Origin: Allodiplogaster sudhausi
Lineage: Eukaryota > Nematoda > Chromadorea > Rhabditida > Diplogasteridae
Reading direction: 5' to 3'
Assembly: GCA_945643635.1 (NCBI GenBank)
Contig: CALZFC010000005.1
Coordinates: 1,268,501 to 1,332,500, forward strand
DNA: 64,000 nt
Shown: positions 44,130 to 53,578 of the stretch, piece after piece
How positions within the stretch are numbered: position 1 is the stretch's first letter
Layout: each line of letters opens with the position of its first letter
The notes under the pieces: model-generated
What the model saw: only the letters and a program-made list of their open reading frames with translations
Databases searched by the model: none
What the model was told of the DNA's origin: nothing
Position numbers and translations under genes: made by a program

Positions 44130-44827
44130 TTAGCTTCCCCTGTTGCCCGACTGTCCGCGCGGGCGGCGCTTCTTCTGGGGCATCGTCGTGACTGCAGGAA
44201 GCATCACCATGTTGCTCCTCTCAGTCGCTCCGTCAGAGACCGCCAATCCGAACGCTGGAAAAGCTCATTGTTTGGGAGAGGAGCGAAGAATCGATTATGA
44301 CAAAGTTGGAGAGAAAAGAAGAGAAAGAGCAGAGTTGAAGACAAAAGGAGATAAAGTGAGAGATAGAGAGAGAAAGAGAGAAAGAGAGAGATAGAGAGAG
44401 AGAGAAAGAGAGAAAGAGAGAAAGTGAGAGAGAGAAAGTGAGAGAAAGAGACGCACTTCCATTGACAGCGGTGGAGACGGTAGCGTTGCTGTGGCGGTCG
44501 GTATCTGGCTGGCTGCTCCTGGAGCGTCGCCTCAGGCTCTCTCTCTGCCACCTGCCGTGCCCGATGACGCACATCTTAAACATCATTCTTTCTTTTACTC
44601 CTTCTACATAGCCAACTTTTCAAGAAAAGTAAGCAAACCATGCGTAATGACACTTGAGGAAATAAGAGAGAAAGACTGACGTAGCCGGGGAGAGTGTGCT
44701 CTACGCTATCCAGACAGAAGTGGGAGACACGCCAGGGAAAGCGTTCGTCCTGTGCCGGAGGCTCCAGGATGATGGTGGCATCGAAGTAATCCTTAACATC
44801 TCTTTGACAACCAACTCTCCCCATCCT

Positions 44828-44873
<46 letters not shown>

Positions 44874-44924
44874 CTCTCTGTGTCTGTCTGTCTCTCTCTG
44901 TCTCTCTCTCTCTCGCTCTCTCTG

Positions 44925-44956
<32 letters not shown>

Positions 44957-46439
44957 CGTGCACCTGGACGGGCCGGATCTGGGAGTAGACCTCGGTGGGC
45001 GCGGCGACCATCCACAGGCGGTCGTGCATGACTGGTGCCCAGGCGGCGTCAAGAAGGCGCCTCTCGGATTCGACGTAGCGCTGCTCCATGAAACGGAGCC
45101 TCGCGCCAACCACCTGAACAGCCTCTTCTTGCTCCCTTCTTCCATCACATATCTCACTCCATCCATTTGATAAGAAAGACTTTTCACGCTGGGAAGAAAA
45201 GAGGTCGGAGCCGCAGGAAGACAGACTATTGACATTGGCAGGCCAGTCCAGCCATCCTAGACTGCCACTTCCACAGTGGGCATCACATGTATTGAGTCAA
45301 ATACGGGATATAAGAGGAGCACGTGGCAACAATCACCACGGTAAAATAGCCAATCTCTTCGACAGACCCAACAACTCTCATCTCAATAAGGACCTTCGAC
45401 CATGTTAAGATATGCCTTTCAGTTAAAATGAAAGTGGAGAAAGGTGATGAAAGGCCAACTCTACAACCTTGATGGTGTCGCCGTGGACCCGGAAGCGAAG
45501 TCCGGAAGGGACTTCGGCGGGGTCGGCGGGCACGGCACTGGATGCGAAGTGGTTGACGCCCTCTTCGGGCACGTACTGGGGCTCGAGCTCTTCCACTTGC
45601 ATGCGAACCCATTCGCATGTTCCCATCTAGAAGGATGGCGGTCATTTTATAATAGTTTATTACTCCAAAGAATTTTAATAATTATAACCGTTGACGAAAT
45701 TTCTTTTAAAAGAAATAATGATTTCTTCAACCTGACTTTTATTATCAGAAAAATGACAAAATATTCACGTATATATTTAAAATTTACAAAAATGAGCGAA
45801 AGCTTTAAACGAACACTCCAGAGATCCTTCACGTCATTCTTGTGAATGCCGACAAAATTGACCTCGTTGCACCACGCAACGAGATATTCCTCCCGAACGC
45901 GCACGATCACTCCGAGCATTGCTGCGAAGGACAACAAGGACATTTCTATTTTATTCTTGACACAGAAACAAGATGTCTCAAAGTCTACCAACGGCCAAGA
46001 TTTCTTGCTAAAAAATGCAACAATATCAATATTCATCTGAACGTATTCTACATTTTCCTTTTATAATAAACTAAAATGGAAACTGACACATATCCTGTTC
46101 CAGAGACGATTTTCACGAGGAACGCAGCGTAGCAGCGAGAGAGGCAGAGAGAGAGAGAGAGGAGAAGACCACCGCTTGAAGTGAGCTCGCCGGTGGGAAT
46201 GAAGCGTTGTGGAATGTGCGAGAAGGCTAGTATGCAAATTAATACCAATACCATAAGTCTAACATGAAAAGAATACGATAATATAAGAGAAAGGAGTCGC
46301 GTAGAGATATCCAATTTGCATGGTTTTCCAATCGCTCTTTCATCCATTGTTCTTATGTTTTGAGAAATGAAGAAAAGAAATCAGCATGTCCGATATCGAC
46401 TACGCACCCTCAACTTCTCGGTCTGGTGAAATGTAATCA
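44130..46439 (-). CDS. Unidentified multi-exon protein (5' partial)
   Basis: Eight exons join in phase on the minus strand: 46439-46408 (weak), 46226-46170, 45921-45815, 45626-45468, 45113-44964, 44791-44681, 44574-44457 and 44254-44130 (stop TAA). They encode about 250 residues without low-complexity bias. Landmarks are HIPQRFIPTGELTSSG, REEYLVAWCNEVNFVGIHKN, CEWVRMQVEELEPQYVPEEG, GLRFRVHGDTIK, MEQRYVESERRLLDAAW and RFPWRVSHFCLDSVEHTLPG. The C-terminus is basic (QKKRRPRG). The first coding exon and start are not found. The density of aromatic and Cys residues suggests a folded domain, but I recognise no family. The intron between the exons at 44791 and 44964 is a CT tract that also makes long false open frames. 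Confidence 0.62.
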
Positions 46440-46882
46440 CTGCACACAGAAAAAAAGAGAGAAAGGGGAGAAAGATAGAAAGAGAGAGATTCTGTGTTTT
46501 GCGACAGAATTCTCGAGAATGCAGTTGAGAATTGAGAATCTGTTTCTTACCCATTTTCAATTCATATAACAATTGTCACATACTATGATGAACATGGTTA
46601 TACTCCGTTTGTCTAATTAGAGTCATTCTCGTCGTTTTTCTCTCCTCTCTATTTTTCTGTCGCCTCCGTTTTTCTATCACCCTTTCAGATAAAAACGTTC
46701 AAAAAGTCCCCATGACTTCTCCCTACCCACTATGGTTTACATTCCAAGGCAAGTAAGGAGAAGAAAGCGGACACTCTTAGAATATGTAGTTTTCTCTCCA
46801 TTCACCTCTCTATCTTTTCCGCGTTCCTTTTTCACTCTCGTTGTGCCTCTCCCTCACCTTCTACAACTCTCGCTCTCTCTCC

Positions 46883-46925
<43 letters not shown>

Positions 46926-47204
46926 TTCCCGTTCTCTTTCATCTTCTCCTCGCACTCCGATTGGTCGCACAATCTTGACCTTACTACTCGAGATAGTACA
47001 TACATGTTTCATATCTTTGACACTTTCCGATGTGGTTCAACGGAAGTGTTTGCCCGGTTCAAGCGGTGACATTCTGTACCGCCTTTTGACGATCTCTCAT
47101 CAGCTTTTTCTTATATTCAAACAAAAGTATTTACGCCCTGTTAAAACATCATTATGATTCTGATGAAAAGATAACGCCCCCCCTTTCCTTGCGATGATGG
47201 AAAT

Positions 47205-47246
<42 letters not shown>

Positions 47247-48304
47247 GTCTAGAGAGGAGGTGATAAAGGAAGCTCAAATCCAGATCGAGAGCAGTCTCGA
47301 CTATTCTCCGTTGCTACCGTATCCAGCCTCCGTTGCCATGTCATCTCCTGGTCCACTTATTGAAGAAAGACTGCTAATAAACATATTTCAACGATCAATA
47401 GTCACCATATAAATATCATTTTCGCATCCATTCCGAACCGTTATTACGAGAACTATATTCCTGTCATGTACGAGTGATTATGGAAGACATTGGTCTTGTG
47501 TGAGGAAGGAGTTTGGTTCTTTGTGCATAAATGAATCCATTTCATAGAAGCAAGTTGTTATTGAAAAGAGATCTTCTTCAAGGAGAACCCAAGTCTTCTA
47601 TCACTATAGGGTATCTTCCCTCTCAATCCATGATTGCTTGCTAGTTGGTTGTTGTCGAACAGTGCTGTTAATTTGATTATACTTAAAAAGATCATTGCTC
47701 GCTTTATATGAATATATGAACATAAGTATGTATATACATATACATTTTTTTTTTCTCCCTTGGGACGAACTAAAGATCGCAGATAAATGAAGCCACCAAC
47801 TCTCTTTCTTCTCTTTTTCTTGCTTGACATTTCTGTCGATCACTCTCTTTGCATCTCATGAAATCTTCGTCCTAACACTCTCTATATCTTGTTCCCAATC
47901 GGTCTGTCTTAGCCACTCAGTGGTCGAACGGCTAACATTTTGGACCGCGCTTCCTAATTGAACCTCTCGGTTAAAATTTAAAGAAGGAAGTTTGGAACAC
48001 AAAAATGCACATGCTCTCGATTCTAAGTATGTAAACACATTTGCTTGCTCCGCCCATTACAAGTAACAAAATAATTATAATTTAAATTAGCATAAAACAT
48101 AAACTTACATTGTTACTAATATTTACATACATCATAAATACCACGAGGGTGTCCTCTTTGTAAGATAAGATTCGTGATCCTCACGGTAGCTAATTGGGAA
48201 GAAAGATACGGTCAAGTGTGATGAAGATCTATTGAGAAAAAGAGAGGTGGGGAAAGGAAGAAAGAGATGGTGAGAGATTGAAAGAAAGAGAGAGAAGGGC
48301 GTCT
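46440..48304. other. CT/GA-rich intergenic region
   Basis: CT tract at 46880-46925, (GA)n at 47209-47243, AT-rich elsewhere. At about 47909-47980 a stretch reading TGGTCGAACGGCTAAC followed by TTGGACCG resembles the A-box half of a Leu/Ser tRNA, but the B-box (GGTTAAAATTT) is degenerate. No gene supported. Confidence 0.5.
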
Positions 48305-48306
48305 TC

Positions 48307-48378
48307 AATCCTGATCAGACAGAGAAGCGAGGGTTTTTGATATTTTTAGACTTTTCCTTCGTGGTTCATATAAAAGCC
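48307..48378 (+). promoter_or_regulatory. Promoter block shared with the 40.3-kb paralogue
   Basis: AATCCTGATC, GAGGGTTTTTG, ATATTTTTAGAC and the TATA-like CATATAAAAGCC stand in the same order and similar spacing as at 40097-40162. The coding start follows about 80 bases after the TATA-like element. A TTCTTTGTAG acceptor-like site sits 3 bases before the ATG. Confidence 0.6.
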
Positions 48379-48456
48379 CTTCTCCTTTTCGATCATTCCT
48401 GTAGTTTGGGGCGTTTCGTCTCTTCAGCTAATTTCCCATCCTCTTCTTTGTAGGAA

Positions 48457-48930
48457 ATGTGCATTTCTGCCTTGATACGGAGTGCCTTTGCCGTCTCTCT
48501 CCTTCCATTCGCCTTCTCTCTCTTGCAAGGAGCCGAGCAAGCAAAGCTTCGATTCAAGCGACAGGGATATCAGAACTACCAATACGTCACTGCGCCTCCG
48601 CCGCCCATGCAGCCTCAGCCCGCGCCACAGAACTATTACAACTACAACTACAACTTCTATCCTTCGAATGGATACGGCGCTTCGAACGGATACAACTACG
48701 GATTTTACGGCAACGGAATATCGAAGGGATACGGAAACTACGGAAATGGACTGAACAGTTATGGCTACGGGTCGAGTGGATATGGCGGTGACGTCTACTG
48801 CAATATATTCGGCGGCGGCAATTGCAAACAATATCCTCGAACATCTTCATATTACGATCAGACTCACTATTATCCAAAAAGTGTGCCGCATTCAAAACGA
48901 CTTTTCGATTTTCACACTTCTAAGGGATAA
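48457..48930 (+). CDS. Secreted Tyr/Gly-rich protein with PHSKR C-terminal peptide (paralogue 3)
   Basis: A single exon of 157 residues. A signal peptide with core FAVSLLPFAFSLLQG is followed by RFKR|QGYQN, a dibasic site with Gln next. A Pro-rich segment (APPPPMQPQPAP) leads into NYYNYNYNFYPS and GYG repeats, then a short two-Cys loop, CNIFGGGNC, not present in paralogue 2. The C-terminal block is YPRTSSYYDQTHYYPKSVP, HSKR and LFDFHTSKG. Compared with paralogue 2 this block is the only stretch conserved residue by residue, while the body aligns only by composition. Same strand and shared promoter block argue for duplication and common regulation. Confidence 0.85.
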   Translation: MCISALIRSAFAVSLLPFAFSLLQGAEQAKLRFKRQGYQNYQYVTAPPPPMQPQPAPQNYYNYNYNFYPSNGYGASNGYNYGFYGNGISKGYGNYGNGLNSYGYGSSGYGGDVYCNIFGGGNCKQYPRTSSYYDQTHYYPKSVPHSKRLFDFHTSKG

Positions 48931-49760
48931 TTTATTTCTGCATTGGATTGTACATGTCTGTATTATAATAGTTGCAATGAATATTGTTTTTATGCTATTG
49001 GAAAATTGATATAAGTTGTCTTCGGACTCTGAGAGTTTGCTTTCGAAAACAAGGTTTAAAAAAATACAGAGTTGGAAGAGAGTGGGGGTGAGAAAAAGTG
49101 AGAGGTATAGCGAGAATAAGACGTGGAAGGATATCCTCAAGAAGCAAGGAAGAAGAAGATTGCTTGAAGAAGAAAATCGCTGCAGTCGATCGAAATTGTC
49201 TCATCAGAGAAGAAAACAAGGCTGATTTCTCTGATCGGAATGGCATCAGCGAAACAAAGAGCCGGCCTTTAATCTGCTTCCACTAATCACGCGGAATTGC
49301 ACGGAGATTGATGGGGGCCTTGAAGTTTTCTCATTTCTCCTTTTTTAACTACTTCACGTATTTTCATATTATTCAGGAATATTTAAATTCGCCGGTTCCT
49401 AATCACTGTCGTGTTATAGATGTAGCAGATATGACTTTATGCTCTACGCCAATTTTACAACCTTCCATGTCAGATTTGGCAACAGTGCTGATGTGTTTAT
49501 CGTTTCATTCCTTGGTCACAACTTTAAAAGCCTCGATCAAATGCGAGCATTACAGCGAGTTCAAGATAGGCGAAAAATGTCAGCATAATAGTGTCTCGAG
49601 CACACTGGCTTCAAAATGTTAGGCGAAATGTTCTAAAAAAAAAATCATATTGAATTCGAGTTTGAATGGAAATTCTTACAATTTGAATGCGCACATACAG
49701 GCAATTTGAATTGAAATCCTTACATGGTAATGGGAGAGAGAGATCTGTCACGCGGGTTTA

Positions 49761-49806
<46 letters not shown>

Positions 49807-50195
49807 AAGACAAGCGAGAGCGAGCGAGAGGGGGGACGAGAGCAAGAGAGAAAAGAGAGATGAGTGAGCTAAAGAAAGCAGAAGTGAATAATGGGACACT
49901 TTCATTAATAGTACTCCACAATCGCAAACGGAGTGGCAGATAGTAATTATCAAAGTTTTTTATTAGCAAGCTTCATCTCAGTTGTTAGAGGTTAGCGAGA
50001 AGCCCGTTTAAAGGTCATAAGGGAGTGATTCCACCAAAACTGTTTTCAGCATTCAACATCAGAGCGGGTAGTTCACTGAACAATTTAGCATTGGTACAAC
50101 TTTTCCTAGTAAAATTGGAGAATATTTTTGTGGATTGTTGGTGTCCTAAGGAGCCTTTTGGAATTGCCAGGCAGGTTAGACTCCTCTCTCGACCT
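48931..50195. other. Intergenic region
   Basis: AT-rich flank of paralogue 3 and a (GA)n tract at 49766-49805 with GAGCGA interruptions. No exon supported. Confidence 0.5.
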
Positions 50196-50704
50196 TCAGC
50201 GCCTCCTTCCTAGCCATGTCTTCCTCATGAGGTAGTCGAGGTCGGCGGGCGCGGCTGCTGCCCTCTGCTGCCGACTCGTCATCTCTCGCATCAACTCGGC
50301 CGCGTCGTGAAAGCCACCGATGAAGAAGCGCTTCTGCTATCACATAAGAGGGAGAGAGAGAAACAGAAGAGGGTTAGAGAGTGTTAAATAGAGAGAGAAA
50401 TAGTACTGACAGATATAAAGAAGGCATCGTTGAGATAGAAATGAAGAAGAAGAAGAAAGAAATAAAATAAAATCCATACAGGTAAATTGCTCCATTCTAG
50501 CAGCGGCTCGAATAATTTTTACAATGTGAGATCATACAGATATACATATGTACCTGCCGTTGCTATAACGAACAAAAAAAAATTTTGTTTTTATTACTCA
50601 CGAAAGCATGAACATTCACAAGAAATACGAACCCTCAGAAGAAGAGGCTCAACGAGCTGGAGTACGAGAAGGAAAAACACGAAGAGTAGACGAGCCAGAC
50701 GCAT
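50196..50704 (-). CDS. Putative peptide-hormone precursor (prepro-neuropeptide)
   Basis: Two exons (50704-50633 and 50336-50196, phase 0) give 70 residues. MRLARLLFVFFLLVLQLVEP is a strong signal peptide. A short linker ends in QKR. The next 39 residues begin FFIGGFHDAAELMREM and end LDYLMRKTWL, and are followed directly by GRRR and a stop. KR before and G-RRR after are the classical processing and amidation signals, predicting one long C-terminally amidated, mostly helical peptide. Length, amidation and helical pattern resemble the CRF/DH44 or other secretin-receptor ligand classes, but I see no decisive residue match, so no name is given. An internal RK could allow a second cut. If intron 1 is not spliced the first frame stops after 13 further codons. 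Confidence 0.65.
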
Positions 50705-51627
50705 TCTTGGCCGCCTGAACTAAGAGGGCAAAATAGAGATAAAGACAGAGATAGAGAAAGAGGGGGACAGGGAGAGAGAGAGAGTGAGAGAGGGAGAGAA
50801 AGAGGGAGACAGGCAAAAAAGGAGAAAGAGAGGGGAAAGAGAAATATGGGATAGCCACGAAATAACGGGGAGAGAAGCTTGATGTGCGATAACGAAGCTG
50901 TAAGAGAAGACTGAGCGAAGTAAAAAAAAACCATTTGTTAATGTTTGCAATAGAAACGTGTAATTGCCTCTCCATTATCAGATTAGTGACATAGCAAATA
51001 AATTGTGACATAGCAAATAAATTGTCGGTGACGAATGGGTAATCGTATGTGAATTAAATGAGCGTATACAATTATGAGAGAGAGAGAAACATGGGAGAGG
51101 GAGACAGAAGAGCGAGAGACAGGATATCGTGAGAAAGAGAGAGAGAGGGAGAGAGAGAATGAGAGGGAGAGAGAGGAAAGAGAGAAAGGAAAAAGGTGAA
51201 AGGCGAAGTTTATGTATACAAGTCGAAGGCGTCATAAATGGCTCACTTATTCAGCTGAGCAGGAATGCGACCGGGAGACCTGCAAGAGTGTGCGTGCTCT
51301 GAGGGCAATGATGACAGCACAGAAAGGTCAGTCGCAGACCAAGTTCTTTGATCTTTAATTAGGAAACATAGGGCAACGGCCATTTTTGGCATACTCGTTA
51401 TTGACGAGAAGATACTGACTCGTACTGCCTCATGAAACAAATGACAACTCTCCTATCCTCATATCACTGTCTTTAGTATTCGTTCTAACTTCTCTCTTTC
51501 CGTCCTGTTTCCTTTACTTCTCTCTCCTATCTCTCACCCCAACTCCCTCTTTCTGTATCTCTTTCACTCTCACTCTGTCTTTGTCTACCTCTTTGACAAA
51601 ATCGTATTTCCTCGCTTTAGTATCCTC

Positions 51628-51685
<58 letters not shown>

Positions 51686-51690
51686 AATAG

Positions 51691-51870
51691 CTCGCCCTGC
51701 CCTCTCCACCTCCCTGGAGACCTACCTTCAAGAGGTGTCTGTCCTGCCCGAAACGACGGAGGGCTCGCTCACGCCTTGTCGAGCCCTGAGGGCGAAAGTG
51801 AGTGCAGTGTGGTAGCCGAAAGAAGGGGGGGGGGCTCACCAATTAGCTTGTCCTCTCTCTCTCTCTCTCA

Positions 51871-51902
<32 letters not shown>

Positions 51903-52134
51903 CCTCATTCCCTCTCTGGACAACCCATGCAGACCATGATACTGATCCATCCCTTTGCTTTCCTCTCAGCTTCTTCTCTCTTATCTCGCATGGCTCCAAG
52001 AGATGAAGTCAATTGCTTCCGAGTCACTCTCTGGGCGTGACAATTTCTACAGAAGATTCCTCGAGATTCTCCTCTTCCAGCAGTACACATTTCTTTCTTA
52101 CTTTCATTGTGTACTCGTCATGGAATCACGTCAT
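51691..52134 (+). CDS. Candidate two-exon coding segment, unidentified
   Basis: 51691-51797 is an open segment between a CT-tract acceptor (CTCAATAG) and a strong donor (AAA|GTGAGT). It encodes RPALSTSLETYLQEVSVLPE and a further 15 residues. In phase 0 it can be joined to an acceptor at 51969 (TCCTCTCAG) and an open frame LLLSYLAWLQEMKSIASES that runs to 52134 or to a stop at 52179. Composition of the first part looks coding; no start, no family and no upstream exon were found. It may be a fragment or chance. Confidence 0.3.
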
Positions 52135-52332
52135 GTAATTATTCGGAGAAGAGAAGACATCACAAGTCTCAAAGCATAACGACCCTCTGGTATCTCGTGC
52201 GAAGCCAAGAAACAGAACACTTCACGACTCCGCTGTCATTTCATCTTTGTCAGGAGATGAAGAAATACTGAACTCTCACGGATCATCTGCTATCCCCCGA
52301 GCGTCTTTCCCCGTACTCATTCTGTCTGTCTG

Positions 52333-52363
<31 letters not shown>

Positions 52364-52377
52364 CTCTCTCTCTCTTC

Positions 52378-52408
<31 letters not shown>

Positions 52409-52476
52409 CTCTCTCACTCTCCGGCGGACTGTTTCAGAATGATCTACTGTGTGCATATAGACATTCTTCAGATTAC

Positions 52477-53293
52477 GGCTACGTGCTCCAGTTGCCGATT
52501 GGCCGCATGAAGCTCAGTTGCCGATTTGGAAAAGGGGGAGTAGCTCAGTTGCCGATTTGGAAAAGGGGAGTAGCTCAGTTGCCGATTTGGAAAAGGGGGA
52601 GTAGCTCAGTTGCCGATTTGGAAAAGGGGGAGTAGCTCAGTTGCCGATTTGGAAAAGGGGGAGTAGCTCATTTGTCGATTTGGAAAAGGGGGAGTAGCTC
52701 AGTTGCCGATTTTTTTAGGCGTAATACTATCGCTGTTTGTAGAAAGATTTGTTAATAAATGATATTTAGGGAAGTTTATAATAGAGAGATGGTTTAGCTG
52801 TAGAGAGAGAAACTAGTGAGAGAGAGGAGGGATCCTTTGTGGCCATCCCTCCTCCTTTACCACCTCTGCCTCTCCTTCCTCTCCCGACCCTCTTTGGTTC
52901 CTTAGGAGCGGTGCGAGGATGTTGAGAGACTGGGAAAGAAAGAGTTGGAGGAAAGAGACGATAGAGAAGCGGAGTACAAGACAAGAACGCAGAAAGAGCG
53001 TGGCTAGTGCATGAATGAGTTGAGTGAGAGAGGGAGAGTGTGAGAGAAGAGGGAGAGTGTGAGAGAGAGAAAAAGAGACACTGGGATTTGATACACTTCA
53101 TTCTCTTTGCCTTGCTCATAATGGATCGGCAACTGAGCTTCACCCCCCCCCCCCTTTTTCAAATCGGCAACTGAGCTACTCCCCCTTTTCCAATTCGGCA
53201 ACTGAGCATCTCCCCCATTTCAAAATCGGCAACTGAGCCTCCCCTCGAAATTTGACCTACTTATTTTTTTATCGGCGACTGAAGCACGCAGCC
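52477..53293. mobile_element. Foldback-type transposable element with 10-bp target duplication
   Basis: The ends are inverted copies: the left begins GGCTACGTGCTCCAGTTGCC and the right end, complemented, GGCTGCGTGCTTCAGTCGCC. Inside each end lies an array of about 31-bp repeats containing CTCAGTTGCCGATTT, in opposite orientations (52511-52713 and about 53122-53240). The element is flanked by direct repeats TTCAGATTAC (52467-52476 and 53294-53303), a convincing target-site duplication. The middle (about 52730-53120) is GA-rich and encodes nothing recognisable, so this is a non-autonomous element. Tandem ~31-bp repeats within the inverted ends and a 9-10-bp duplication recall Drosophila FB elements; relatedness is not shown. 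Confidence 0.88.
52511..52713 (+). repeat. 31-bp tandem repeat array with tRNA A-box-like motif
   Basis: Six to seven copies of a unit containing GGGGGAGTAGCTCAGTTGCC then GATTTGGAAAA. One copy is 30 bp and one has CATTTGTCG. TAGCTCAGTTG matches the tRNA D-arm/A-box consensus, but no B-box follows. This is the left arm of the foldback element. Confidence 0.92.
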
Positions 53294-53578
53294 TTCAGAT
53301 TACATTATGTGTAAATACACACAGCACATAAACCGAACTAGCTTTCATTCTACCATGCAGAAAAATGTCGTTCAAGTGAAACAAAGATAATAAAATATTT
53401 TAAATAGAACTTTTAAAGCCAAAGTTTTTGACACATAGCCGAAGCAGTGCTGCCAGTGTGTGCAATTTCCGAGGGTGGTGATAACAAGCTTGATTAGTGA
53501 TAGCTATGATCGAATAAAAGCGAAGTGACTAAGACTGAGCGACCACCGCCTACCTGTGATACTGCAAGTAACAACGAG

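Noticed and set aside
45300..45645. Similarity of the PADPAEV segment in the unidentified gene to SURF1 proteins
   Set aside because: Only a few residues agree and the flanking exons do not follow the SURF1 order.
47909..47980. tRNA-Leu/Ser-like stretch
   Set aside because: A-box-like half only; the T arm and acceptor stem do not pair and the B-box is degraded.
52766..53143. 125-residue frame in the centre of the foldback element
   Set aside because: Ser/Leu and Gly/Arg low complexity from GA-rich DNA; it spans the repeat array and has no transposase motif.
52511..53240. CRISPR-like regular repeats
   Set aside because: The 31-bp units are contiguous without spacers and the genome is eukaryotic; they belong to the foldback element arms.
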